From Lutibacter sp. (GTDB taxonomy: Bacteria; Bacteroidota; Bacteroidia; Flavobacteriales; Flavobacteriaceae): a stretch of DNA of 64,000 bases. Position numbers and translations under genes: made by a program. This document shows positions 35,551 through 44,201 of this stretch, in pieces; position 1 is the stretch's first letter; the number at the start of each line of letters is the position of its first letter. The DNA is taken from NCBI GenBank assembly GCA_021647265.1, contig JAKIVA010000004.1, positions 25,725-89,724 on the forward strand, read 5' to 3'. Under the pieces are notes generated by a model, which saw nothing but the letters and a program-made list of their open reading frames with translations, had not been told where the DNA came from and did no database searches.

Positions 35551-36513
35551 TTATGCGTTATTTGCTTTAAATTCTTTCAACTTTTCAATTAATTTTGGAA
35601 CTACTTCAAAAGCATCTCCAACAATTCCATAATCAGCAGCTTTAAAGAAAGGAGCTTCGGGGTCTGTGTTAATCACAACTTTTACTTTAGATGAATTAAC
35701 ACCTGCCAAATGTTGAATTGCTCCTGAAATTCCAATAGCAATATAAAGGTTTGAAGCTACAGGTTTCCCTGTTTGGCCAACGTGTTCACTGTGAGGTCTC
35801 CAACCTAAATCAGATACTGGTTTAGAACAAGCTGTGGCAGCTCCTAATACAGCTGCTAAATCTTCTATTATTCCCCAGTTTTCAGGACCTTTCAATCCTC
35901 TACCGCCAGAAACTACAATATCAGCATCAGCAATGGTTACTTTACCTGTAGTTTGTTCTATAGATTGTGAGATAAGTGTACTTTCAATTAAAGAAGGTGA
36001 AAATTCTTCAACGGTACCTGAAACTTCGTTTTCATGCAAACCATAAGAATTTTTTGCTAACCCAATAACCTTAATTTCAGTAGTTATTTGTGTATTGTTA
36101 AATGCTTTGTTTGAAAAAGTTTTTCTTTTAATAGTGAATGGAGATACAGAACTTGGTAAAGCTACCACGTTACTTGCATAACCTGCATTTAAATCTACAG
36201 CAATTATAGGTGCAAGATATAATCCATTTGCACTTGTGTCAATAATTATAACTTGTGCATTTTCTTTTTCAGCTGCTTGTTTAATAACATCAGCATAAAC
36301 TTTAGCATTGAAAGTTTTTAAATTATCGTTTGATACGTTTAAAACTTTTTCTGCTCCGTATTTGTATAATTGTGTAGGTTCACTTGAGTTTATTGTTAAT
36401 ACTACAATATTGGTTCCTAGTTGTTCTGCAACCTTTTTTCCGTATGAAGTTGCTTCAAAATTAGATTTTTTAAATTTTCCTTCCGATGTTTCGGCAAAAA
36501 CTAAAACTGACAT
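35551..36513 (-). CDS. etfA: Electron transfer flavoprotein alpha subunit
   Basis: Binds FAD and passes electrons from acyl-CoA dehydrogenases to the quinone pool through ETF:quinone oxidoreductase. The 320-residue protein has the N-terminal EtfA domain (FAETSEGKFKKSNFEATSYG) and the conserved C-terminal FAD domain: VVSGGRGLKGPENW, GATACSKPVSDLGWRPHSEHVGQTG (about 227-251) and LYIAIGISGAIQHLAG. All FAD contacts are in place. It is 30 bases downstream of etfB and ends at a strong terminator. Confidence 0.97.
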   Translation of the reverse strand: MSVLVFAETSEGKFKKSNFEATSYGKKVAEQLGTNIVVLTINSSEPTQLYKYGAEKVLNVSNDNLKTFNAKVYADVIKQAAEKENAQVIIIDTSANGLYLAPIIAVDLNAGYASNVVALPSSVSPFTIKRKTFSNKAFNNTQITTEIKVIGLAKNSYGLHENEVSGTVEEFSPSLIESTLISQSIEQTTGKVTIADADIVVSGGRGLKGPENWGIIEDLAAVLGAATACSKPVSDLGWRPHSEHVGQTGKPVASNLYIAIGISGAIQHLAGVNSSKVKVVINTDPEAPFFKAADYGIVGDAFEVVPKLIEKLKEFKANNA

Positions 36514-36543
36514 ATATTTTTGAATCTTAGATTAAACAATAAA

Positions 36544-37290
36544 TTAAATTACTTTAGCTTCATTATGTAGTAAACTAATAAGCTCTTCTACATTATCTGC
36601 ATCTACAATTTTACAAGCAGATTTAGCAGCTTGTTTTTCAAATGAAACAATTGAGGTTGCTGGAGTACTATTTACAGGCTCTACAACAGTTAAAGGTTTT
36701 TTACGTGCCATCATAATACCTCGCATATTAGGAATACGTAAATCTTTTTCTTCAACCAATCCTTTTTGTCCTGCAATAATTAAAGGTAAACCAGATGTAA
36801 GTACTTCTTTTCCACCATCAATTTCACGAGAAATAGTAGCCTTATCTCCATCAATATCAAGTCCAATACAAGCATTTACAAAATTGTAATCTAAAATAGC
36901 TGCAAGCATGCCAGGGACCATTTCACCATTATAGTCTATAGATTCTCTACCTGCAAGTATCAAATCATAACCTCCATTTTTAACAACTTCGGCTAGCTCT
37001 TTGGCAACGGCAAAACCGTCAGTAGCTTCAGTATTAACTCTAATAGCATCATCTGCACCTATGGCTAATGCTTTACGTAAAGTAGGTTCAGAAGCAACTG
37101 TTCCAACGTTTACTACAGTTACTGTAGCTCCTTGTTTCTCTTTAAACCACATTGCCCTTGTTAGGGCAAACTCATCAAAAGGGTTTATAACAAATTGCAC
37201 GCCATTCGTATCAAATTTAGAATCATTTTCAGTAAAATTTATCTTTGAAGTAGTGTCTGGAACGTGACTAATACAAACTAATATTTTCAT
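36544..37290 (-). CDS. etfB: Electron transfer flavoprotein beta subunit
   Basis: Partner of EtfA; binds AMP. The 248-residue protein has VCISHVPDTTSKINF, VINPFDEFALTRAMWFKEKQG, LILAGRESIDYNGEMVPGMLAAIL (about 110-133) and the ETF-beta signature around EEKDLRIPNMRGIMMARKKPL, which includes the loop that contacts partner dehydrogenases. First gene of the etfBA operon, divergent from pdhB. A perfect 12-bp-arm palindrome lies 77 bases upstream, over the expected -33 region. Confidence 0.97.
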   Translation of the reverse strand: MKILVCISHVPDTTSKINFTENDSKFDTNGVQFVINPFDEFALTRAMWFKEKQGATVTVVNVGTVASEPTLRKALAIGADDAIRVNTEATDGFAVAKELAEVVKNGGYDLILAGRESIDYNGEMVPGMLAAILDYNFVNACIGLDIDGDKATISREIDGGKEVLTSGLPLIIAGQKGLVEEKDLRIPNMRGIMMARKKPLTVVEPVNSTPATSIVSFEKQAAKSACKIVDADNVEELISLLHNEAKVI

Positions 37291-37367
37291 ATCATTACTT
37301 ATTTTAAATATTTGATGTAAAATTAAATCGCTTTTTAATAATTGCTACGAATATACTACTTTTTTTT

Positions 37368-37393
37368 AAAATACTATGCACGCATAGTATTTT
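37368..37393. promoter_or_regulatory. Perfect palindrome in the etfB/pdhB divergent promoter region
   Basis: Arms 37368-37379 and 37382-37393 are exact reverse complements (12 bp) with the core CTATGCACGCATAG. Both flanking genes read away from it, so a terminator would be pointless there. It lies about 12 bases upstream of a TATATTCG near-match (-7-like) for etfB and 17 bases before the pdhB TTG. A TetR-family operator controlling etfBA is the likeliest reading. Confidence 0.6.
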
Positions 37394-37410
37394 TTTTAAT
37401 ATAATATATG

Positions 37411-37441
37411 TTGATTCTAATTTTAGAAATGCTTACTTTTG
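37411..37441 (+). promoter_or_regulatory. Promoter of pdhB (TTG-N20-TACTTTTG)
   Basis: TTG at 37411-37413 and TACTTTTG at 37434-37441 with a 20-base spacer, 21 bases upstream of the pdhB start. Both elements fit the Bacteroidota consensus exactly. Confidence 0.8.
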
Positions 37442-37462
37442 CAAATCTTAAAATAAGATAAA

Positions 37463-38443
37463 ATGAAGACGATACAATTTAGAGAAGCTATATGTGAAGC
37501 AATGAGCGAAGAAATGCGTAGAGATGAAACTATTTTCTTAATAGGTGAAGAGGTTGCAGAGTATAATGGTGCTTACAAAGCTTCAAAAGGAATGTTAGAT
37601 GAATTTGGAGCAAAACGCGTTATAGATTCTCCAATTGCAGAATTAGGGTTTACTGGTATTTCGGTTGGTGCTGCTATGAATGGAAACAGACCAATTGTTG
37701 AGTTTATGACTTTTAATTTTTCTTTGGTAGGAATAGATCAAATTATAAATAATGCAGCAAAAATCAGACAAATGTCTGGAGGGCAATTAAACTGCCCAAT
37801 TGTATTTAGAGGCCCAACAGGTTCAGCAGGTCAATTAGGTGCTACACATTCGCAAGCTTTTGAAAATTGGTATGCTAATACACCTGGTTTAAAAGTAATT
37901 ATTCCTTCAAACCCGTATGATGCTAAAGGTTTATTAAAAGCAGCAATTAGAGATGATGATCCTGTTATTTTTATGGAATCAGAACAAATGTATGGAGATA
38001 AAATGGAAATACCCGAAGGAGAATATATCATTCCAATTGGTGTTGCAGACATCAAAAGAGAGGGTAATGATGTAACAATTGTTTCTTTTGGAAAAATAAT
38101 TAAAGAGGCATACAAAGCTGCTGATATTTTAGAAAAAGAAGGAATATCAGTTGAAATATTGGATATGCGTACGATAAGACCAATGGATTTTGAAGCAATT
38201 TTTACTTCAGTTAAAAAAACGAATAGGTTGGTTATTTTGGAGGAATCTTGGCCTTTTGCTAGCATTTCTTCTGAAATCACATTTCAAGTACAAGAAAATG
38301 TATTTGATTTTTTAGATGCTCCAATTAAAAGAATTACTACTGCTGATACACCAGCTCCATATTCACCAGTTTTATTAGAAGAATGGTTACCAAACTTTAA
38401 TGATGTGGTGAATGCTGTTAAAGAGGTGATGTACGTAAAATAA
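37463..38443 (+). CDS. pdhB: Pyruvate dehydrogenase E1 component, beta subunit
   Basis: The 326-residue beta chain of the thiamine-diphosphate-dependent E1 alpha2-beta2 enzyme. It has the conserved start (TIQFREAICEAMSEEMRRD), EEVAEYNGAYKASKGMLDEFG with the ThDP-activating glutamate, RVIDSPIAELGFTGISVGAA, and the C-terminal LEESWPFASISSEI and RITTADTPAPYSP. The alpha and E2/E3 genes are not in the window. It ends in an efficient terminator and is thus a one-gene unit. Assignment to pyruvate over branched-chain 2-oxoacids rests on the APYSP-containing C-terminus and on length. Confidence 0.92.
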   Translation: MKTIQFREAICEAMSEEMRRDETIFLIGEEVAEYNGAYKASKGMLDEFGAKRVIDSPIAELGFTGISVGAAMNGNRPIVEFMTFNFSLVGIDQIINNAAKIRQMSGGQLNCPIVFRGPTGSAGQLGATHSQAFENWYANTPGLKVIIPSNPYDAKGLLKAAIRDDDPVIFMESEQMYGDKMEIPEGEYIIPIGVADIKREGNDVTIVSFGKIIKEAYKAADILEKEGISVEILDMRTIRPMDFEAIFTSVKKTNRLVILEESWPFASISSEITFQVQENVFDFLDAPIKRITTADTPAPYSPVLLEEWLPNFNDVVNAVKEVMYVK

Positions 38444-38468
38444 TGGTATAAAATTTGCGTTATAAGTT

Positions 38469-38498
38469 CCTTTCAAGTTAACCTTGAAAGGTTTTTTT
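38469..38498 (+). terminator. Intrinsic terminator of pdhB, abutting the next gene
   Basis: Perfect 9-bp stem CCTTTCAAG/CTTGAAAGG around TTAAC, followed by seven T. The T-run ends at 38498 and the next ATG is at 38499. Confidence 0.8.
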
Positions 38499-38504
38499 AT
38501 GATA

Positions 38505-41000
38505 ATGAAAAAAGTTAGTTTTTTAAATCTTATGTTTTTACTCACCTACTCAGTGGGTTTTACTCAGGTAAAAGTAAGTGGTGTTGTGAAAGACGAACAC
38601 AACGAAACAGTTCCTTTTGCAAACATTGTTTTTGTGGGCTCAAATACCGGAACAGTTTCAGATGAAAATGGAAAATTTTACCTAGAATCTGATAAAACAT
38701 ATAAGCAAATAGAAGTTTCTTTTTTAGGTTTTGAAACTAAAACACTTCCAATAAAAAGTAGAGACTTTAATTTAACTATAATTTTAAAAGAAGAAGCTTC
38801 ACAATTAAAAGAAGTATTTATTTATTCAGGAAAAATAAAGAAAAAAGGAAATCCCGCAATAGCTATTTTAAAAAAAATATGGGCTAAAAAACGTCAAAAT
38901 GGAATTTATTTATTTGATCAATACGAATATAAAAAATATGAAAAATTAGAATTTGATCTAAACAATGTTGATAGTGTTATGAAAAAAAGCAAACTATTTA
39001 AAGGAATGGAGTTTGTTTTTGAAGGAATTGATACATCAAGAATTACAGGGAAAGCCTTTTTGCCAATATTTATTAATGAATCAGTTTATAAATCTTATGG
39101 TAAAAATAAAGGAGGAAAAAAACTACGTGAAGATTTAATAGCTAATAAAAATTCAGGATTTGATACAAATCAAAATGTAATTGCATTTATTAAAGATTTA
39201 TATGTCGATTATAATATTTATGATAGTTACATTAAAATTTTTGATAAAAGTTTTGTGAGTCCAATTTCAAAGGCTTCAGGTGTCTCTACCTATAATTACG
39301 TATTAGCTGATAGTGCATTTATAGACAATAAATGGTGCTATAACATTCTGTATTATCCCCGTAGGAAAAACGAATTAACTTTTAAAGGTGATTTTTGGGT
39401 TAATGATACCACATTTGCAGTAAAAGAAATTAATATGCAGGCAACTAGAAGCGCCAATATTAATTGGGTAAAAGATATTTATATTGAGCAAGAATTTCAA
39501 GTATTAAACGATTCGGTATTTTTATTGAAACGAGATTATATGCTGTCAGATTTTAGCTTGAATAAAAAAGAAAAATCAAAAGGAATGTATGGTAGAAGAA
39601 CTACCATGTATAAAGATTATAAATTTAATGAAGTTAAAGAAGAAAAGTTTTATTCTAAAAAAGTAAATGTTTATGATGATAATATTTATAATAAAACAAC
39701 CGATTATTGGAATGAAAATAGACAAGAGAAATTAAATAAAAATGAACAAGGTATTTATAAGATGTTAGATACCTTAAAAACAGTACCTAAATTTAAACAA
39801 ATATACAATCTGGTTTCAATTTTGGGGTCAGGTTATATTGAACTTAATAATTTTGACTTTGGACCCATTTATTCCACATTTGGAACAAATGATGTAGAAG
39901 GAATGAGATTGCGCGTTGGAGGACGAACATTTTTTGGCAGTAACGATACTTGGCGAATTCAAGCGTATACTGCTTACGGGTTTAAAGATGATAAATTTAA
40001 ATATGGTGTTTCAGGAAAATGGATGCTCAATCCAAAAAGCAGATTTATAATTGGAGTAGGAAATAGAAGAGATATTGAGCAAATAGGTGTTAGTTTAACA
40101 ACTACAAATGATATTTTAGGACGTAGTTTCGCATCTTCTTCATTTTTTGCAAGTGGTGATAATAGTAAATTAACCTCCATAAACTTATCTAATGTTTTTA
40201 TGTCTTTAGAGTCAAAACACAATTTAGAATTTAAGTTAGGAGCTTCTTTTAGAACCTTAAAATCGGCTTCACCAGAAACTTTTAATTTAGATTATTGGAT
40301 TGATAAAGAAAATAACAGTAAGAAATCTGAAGTAACACAATCTGAATTCAATTTTTCTATAAGATACAGACCAAATAGAAAAACGATAGGTTATGGTGTA
40401 GAACGAAATGAAGTTACAGACACCTATTCAACGTTGTTTTTAAACTACTCCAGAGGTATAAAAGGAGTATTTAATAGTGATTTTGATTATCAAAAAGTGC
40501 AATTTTACTATAGGCAACCCATACTAATAGGTGGGTTTGGTAGAATGTTTACAACCTTTGAAGTAGGGAAAACTTTTGGAGAAGTGCCACTAGGTTTGCT
40601 AAGTGTGGTACCGGGAAATCAATCATATTTTACCATTGAAAATACCTACGCATTATTAAATTACTATGAATTTGTAACAGATACCTATGCTTCTTTACAC
40701 ATAGAACACAATTTTAATGGAAGGCTGTTTTCTAGAATTCCATTGCTAAGAAAATTAAACTTAAGAGAAATCATAGGAGTAAAGGGTGTTTTAGGAAGTA
40801 TCTCAGATGAAAATAGAGCATTAAATGCTTCGAGTACTATTAATTATATAGCACCTACAAAAGGGTATTATGAATATAGTGTTGGTGTTGGAAATATTTT
40901 TAAAGTTTTTAGAATAGATTTTAGCTGGAGAGGAAATTATAAAGAGATACCAGGAGCAACTAATTTTACAGTGAAAGGAGCCTTTGGTTTCTATTTTTAA
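38505..41000 (+). CDS. DUF5686 and carboxypeptidase-like regulatory domain protein
   Basis: An 831-residue outer-membrane protein. A signal peptide (MKKVSFLNLMFLLTYSVGFTQ) precedes an N-terminal CarboxypepD_reg-like beta-sandwich (VKVSGVVKDEHNETVPFANI to about residue 95). The large DUF5686 region follows with SGKIKKKGNPAIAILKKIW, and a C-terminal series of beta-strands ends in FGFYF, suggesting a barrel. Function unknown; TonB-receptor-like in plan but without a plug. ATGs at 38499 and 38505 are both possible; the TTG at 38484 lies inside the pdhB terminator stem and is rejected. Confidence 0.88.
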   Translation: MKKVSFLNLMFLLTYSVGFTQVKVSGVVKDEHNETVPFANIVFVGSNTGTVSDENGKFYLESDKTYKQIEVSFLGFETKTLPIKSRDFNLTIILKEEASQLKEVFIYSGKIKKKGNPAIAILKKIWAKKRQNGIYLFDQYEYKKYEKLEFDLNNVDSVMKKSKLFKGMEFVFEGIDTSRITGKAFLPIFINESVYKSYGKNKGGKKLREDLIANKNSGFDTNQNVIAFIKDLYVDYNIYDSYIKIFDKSFVSPISKASGVSTYNYVLADSAFIDNKWCYNILYYPRRKNELTFKGDFWVNDTTFAVKEINMQATRSANINWVKDIYIEQEFQVLNDSVFLLKRDYMLSDFSLNKKEKSKGMYGRRTTMYKDYKFNEVKEEKFYSKKVNVYDDNIYNKTTDYWNENRQEKLNKNEQGIYKMLDTLKTVPKFKQIYNLVSILGSGYIELNNFDFGPIYSTFGTNDVEGMRLRVGGRTFFGSNDTWRIQAYTAYGFKDDKFKYGVSGKWMLNPKSRFIIGVGNRRDIEQIGVSLTTTNDILGRSFASSSFFASGDNSKLTSINLSNVFMSLESKHNLEFKLGASFRTLKSASPETFNLDYWIDKENNSKKSEVTQSEFNFSIRYRPNRKTIGYGVERNEVTDTYSTLFLNYSRGIKGVFNSDFDYQKVQFYYRQPILIGGFGRMFTTFEVGKTFGEVPLGLLSVVPGNQSYFTIENTYALLNYYEFVTDTYASLHIEHNFNGRLFSRIPLLRKLNLREIIGVKGVLGSISDENRALNASSTINYIAPTKGYYEYSVGVGNIFKVFRIDFSWRGNYKEIPGATNFTVKGAFGFYF

Positions 41001-41018
41001 AGTACAGAATAATTAAAG

Positions 41019-41045
41019 TTGTACATATTAAATTATGTACTTTTG
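41019..41045 (+). promoter_or_regulatory. Predicted promoter of ppa (TTG-N16-TACTTTTG)
   Basis: TTG at 41019-41021 and an exact TACTTTTG at 41038-41045, 24 bases before the ppa start. The 16-base spacer is at the short end of the usual range. Confidence 0.6.
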
Positions 41046-41069
41046 TAAAAAAAATATATAAAAAGAAAA

Positions 41070-41597
41070 ATGAGTTTAAATAATGATAAAACGTTTGACG
41101 TATTAATTGAAATACCAAAAGGGAGTAGAAATAAATATGAATATGATTTTGTATTGAACAAAATTAGATTTGATAGAATGTTATTTTCATCAATGATGTA
41201 CCCAGGAGATTATGGTTTTATACCTGAAACATTGGCATTAGACAAAGACCCGTTAGATGTTTTGGTATTGGGAACAGAACCAACATTTCCTATGTGTGTA
41301 ATGGAAGTTAAAGCTATAGGAGTTTTTCATATGACTGATGAAAAAGGCCCTGATGAAAAAATAATTTGTGTACCAGTTTCTGATCCCATTTGGAATCAGT
41401 TGAATGATATTTCCGATATGAACCCTCATCAAGTAAAAGAAATTGAACATTTTTTTCAAGTTTATAAAGACTTAGAAGAAAAAAAAGTAGATGTTGGAGG
41501 CTGGGGAGATGTTAAAAAGGCCTATGAAATTGTAAGAAAATGTACAGAACGTTATGAATTAAGTGAGCACAAAAAAAAGAGAACATTTACAATTTAA
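41070..41597 (+). CDS. ppa: Inorganic pyrophosphatase (soluble, family I)
   Basis: Hydrolyses cytoplasmic pyrophosphate. The 175-residue protein carries IEIPKGSRNKYEYD, the signature DKDPLDVLVLG with metal-binding aspartates, MYPGDYGFIPET, and a C-terminal GWGDVKKAYEIVRKCTERY. All metal ligands of the family appear intact. The next gene on the same strand encodes the ion-pumping membrane pyrophosphatase, but a strong terminator separates the two. Confidence 0.96.
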   Translation: MSLNNDKTFDVLIEIPKGSRNKYEYDFVLNKIRFDRMLFSSMMYPGDYGFIPETLALDKDPLDVLVLGTEPTFPMCVMEVKAIGVFHMTDEKGPDEKIICVPVSDPIWNQLNDISDMNPHQVKEIEHFFQVYKDLEEKKVDVGGWGDVKKAYEIVRKCTERYELSEHKKKRTFTI

Positions 41598-41602
41598 TAA
41601 AT

Positions 41603-41641
41603 AAAAAACCACCTTTATTAAAATAGAAGGTGGTTTTTTTT
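41603..41641 (+). terminator. Intrinsic terminator of ppa
   Basis: Stem AAAACCACCTT/AAGGTGGTTTT with an 11-base loop and a run of T at 41634-41641, directly after the ppa stop. Confidence 0.88.
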
Positions 41642-41704
41642 ATCTGTAATATTTTACTAATTTTAGCCGCACAAAAATTTAACTAATTAAACAAAAATAA
41701 ATAA

Positions 41705-44092
41705 ATGGAATTAATAGTAAATTATTTACCACTTTTTGGAATTTTAGCATTGGTATTTGTATTTGTTAAAAATGCTTGGGTAACGAAACAAGAAGTAGGA
41801 AATAAACGAATGGCTCAAATTGCAAAAAACATTTCAGATGGGTCTATGTCATTTCTTAAAGCAGAATACAAAGTGCTATCTGTTTTTGTAGTAGCTGTAG
41901 CAATTTTATTGTACTTTAAAGGAGAGTATGAAACAGGATCAAGTGGAATGGTTGCTCTATCATTTGTGGTAGGTGCAATTTGTTCAGCTTTAGCGGGCTT
42001 TATAGGAATGAAAGTAGCTACAAAAGCAAATGTTCGTACAACAAATGCTGCGAGAGAATCTTTAGGTAAAGCATTAGAAGTTGCTTTTGCAGGAGGTTCA
42101 GTAATGGGATTAGGTGTTGTTGGATTAGGCGTTTTAGGATTAAGTTCATTATTTATGCTTTATAGCGGACAAGGATGGGATATTACAGAAATACTTAATG
42201 TACTTTCAGGGTTCTCTTTAGGAGCTTCATCAATTGCGTTATTTGCACGTGTTGGAGGAGGTATTTATACCAAGGCTGCTGATGTTGGTGCAGATTTAGT
42301 TGGTAAAGTTGAAGCTGGTATTCCTGAAGACCACCCTTTAAATCCTGCAACTATTGCAGATAATGTTGGGGATAACGTAGGAGATGTTGCTGGTATGGGA
42401 GCAGATTTATTTGAATCGTATGTTGGGTCAATTATAGGTACAATGGTTTTAGGGGGGGCTTTTGTTGCATTACCTATTTTTAAAGAAAATGGTTTTGATG
42501 GGCTAGGACCTGTTTATTTGCCACTAGCTTTGGCGGCTGTTGGAATTGTAATGTCAATTATTGGAACTTTCTTTGTGAAAGTGAAAGATGGAGGAAACCC
42601 TCAAACAGCATTAAATATTGGTGAATTTGGTTCGGCAGGTCTAATGGTAATTGCTTCTTATTTTATTATTGACCAAATGCTACCTGCATCATGGTCTTTT
42701 AATGGATTTGAATATACTTCAATTGGTGTTTTTTGGGCAACCATTGCAGGTTTGGCAGCAGGTTTGGGAGTAGGGAAAATAACTGAGTATTACACAGCAA
42801 CAGGTAAAAAACCTGTAAACGATATTGTAAGACAATCCGAAACAGGTGCAGCAACTAATATTATTGCTGGTTTAGGTGTGGGGATGATGTCAACTGCAAT
42901 TCCAATTTTATTAATTGCTACTGCCATATTAGTTTCACATCATTTTGCAGGTTTATATGGTATTGCAATCGCAGCCGTAGGAATGCTAGCAAATACAGGA
43001 ATTCAGTTAGCAGTTGATGCTTATGGACCAATTTCTGACAATGCCGGTGGTATTGCTGAAATGGCTGAATTACCTAAAGAAGTACGTGAACGTACTGATA
43101 AATTAGATGCTGTAGGAAATACAACAGCCGCCATAGGAAAAGGGTTTGCTATTGCTTCAGCAGCTTTAACGGCATTGGCATTATTTGCAGCGTTTATGCA
43201 AACAGCTCATGTTACTTCAATAGACGTTTCAAAACCACAAATTATGGCTGGACTCTTAGTAGGAGGAATGTTACCATTTGTGTTTTCAGCTTTATCAATG
43301 AATGCAGTAGGCCGTGCAGCAATGGCTATGATTGAAGAAGTGCGTCGTCAATTTAAAGAAATTCCACAATTAAAAGCTGCTTTGGAAGTGATGCGTAAAC
43401 ATGATTCAGATATGTCTAAAGCTTCAGCAGAAGAAAGAAAAATATTTGATGCTGCTGATGGTGTTGCTGATTATGAAAAATGTATTGATATTTCAACAAA
43501 AGCTTCAATAAAAGAAATGATATTACCTGGGTTACTAGCGTTAGCAGCTCCAGTTTCAGTTGGATTTATTGGAGGCGCTGAAATGTTAGGAGGTTTATTA
43601 GCAGGTGTTACTACAACAGGTGTATTAATGGCAATTTTTCAATCAAATGCAGGTGGAGCTTGGGATAACGCTAAAAAAATGATTGAAGAAAAAGGACTTA
43701 AAGGAACAGATACTCATAAAGCTGCTGTAGTAGGAGATACTGTTGGAGACCCTTTTAAAGATACATCAGGACCTTCGTTAAATATTTTATTAAAATTAAT
43801 GTCGGTGGTTGCTTTGGTAATTGCACCAAGTATTGCTCTAGATACTGTTGAAATTGCGGCTTATTCAAATGAAAAAGCTGCGACTGAAATGGTTGTAAAA
43901 GAATCATTTAAGCAAGTAGAGGTTGCAATGAATACAAACGATGATGGTACTGTAAAAGCTACAGTTATTACTACAATTACTAAAAATGGTAAAACCACCT
44001 CTGAAGAAAAAGTTTTTGAAGGAACTGCAGCGGAAGTGAAAGCACAATTGGAAGTAATGAAAGGAGTTAACGTTAATGTAATAAAAGAGTAA
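41705..44092 (+). CDS. hppA: Membrane-bound ion-translocating pyrophosphatase, K+-dependent type
   Basis: A 795-residue, 16-helix pump that couples pyrophosphate hydrolysis to proton or sodium export. Catalytic loops are present: ADVGADLVGKVEAGIPEDHP, NPATIADNVGDNVGDVAGMG, DAYGPISDNAGGIAEM and GDTVGDPFKDTSGPSLNI. GNTTAAIGKG (Ala475, Gly478) is the K+-dependent signature; K+-independent enzymes have Lys and Thr there. Glu237 in DLFESYVGS is at the position seen in sodium-type pumps and in flavobacterial proton-type relatives, so ion choice is unresolved. The last 70 residues after the final helix are a soluble tail not found in classical members. Confidence 0.95.
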   Translation: MELIVNYLPLFGILALVFVFVKNAWVTKQEVGNKRMAQIAKNISDGSMSFLKAEYKVLSVFVVAVAILLYFKGEYETGSSGMVALSFVVGAICSALAGFIGMKVATKANVRTTNAARESLGKALEVAFAGGSVMGLGVVGLGVLGLSSLFMLYSGQGWDITEILNVLSGFSLGASSIALFARVGGGIYTKAADVGADLVGKVEAGIPEDHPLNPATIADNVGDNVGDVAGMGADLFESYVGSIIGTMVLGGAFVALPIFKENGFDGLGPVYLPLALAAVGIVMSIIGTFFVKVKDGGNPQTALNIGEFGSAGLMVIASYFIIDQMLPASWSFNGFEYTSIGVFWATIAGLAAGLGVGKITEYYTATGKKPVNDIVRQSETGAATNIIAGLGVGMMSTAIPILLIATAILVSHHFAGLYGIAIAAVGMLANTGIQLAVDAYGPISDNAGGIAEMAELPKEVRERTDKLDAVGNTTAAIGKGFAIASAALTALALFAAFMQTAHVTSIDVSKPQIMAGLLVGGMLPFVFSALSMNAVGRAAMAMIEEVRRQFKEIPQLKAALEVMRKHDSDMSKASAEERKIFDAADGVADYEKCIDISTKASIKEMILPGLLALAAPVSVGFIGGAEMLGGLLAGVTTTGVLMAIFQSNAGGAWDNAKKMIEEKGLKGTDTHKAAVVGDTVGDPFKDTSGPSLNILLKLMSVVALVIAPSIALDTVEIAAYSNEKAATEMVVKESFKQVEVAMNTNDDGTVKATVITTITKNGKTTSEEKVFEGTAAEVKAQLEVMKGVNVNVIKE

Positions 44093-44136
44093 ATAGAAGA
44101 AATTGTTAACGAAAATTAATTGACAATTTAATATAT

Positions 44137-44164
44137 AAAAAAACTCGCCATTGGCGAGTTTTTT
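44137..44164 (+). terminator. Intrinsic terminator of hppA
   Basis: Stem AAAAAACTCGCC/GGCGAGTTTTTT with a 3-base ATT loop, 44 bases beyond the hppA stop. The T-runs on both sides would also serve the convergent dNK gene. Confidence 0.9.
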
Positions 44165-44201
44165 GTTTTTATATATAGTCTAAATTTTATAGCCTAAAAA
44201 A

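Noticed and set aside
38484..38504. TTG or first ATG start of the DUF5686 protein
   Set aside because: The TTG is inside the pdhB terminator stem; the shorter start gives a standard signal peptide. The ATG at 38499 remains possible.
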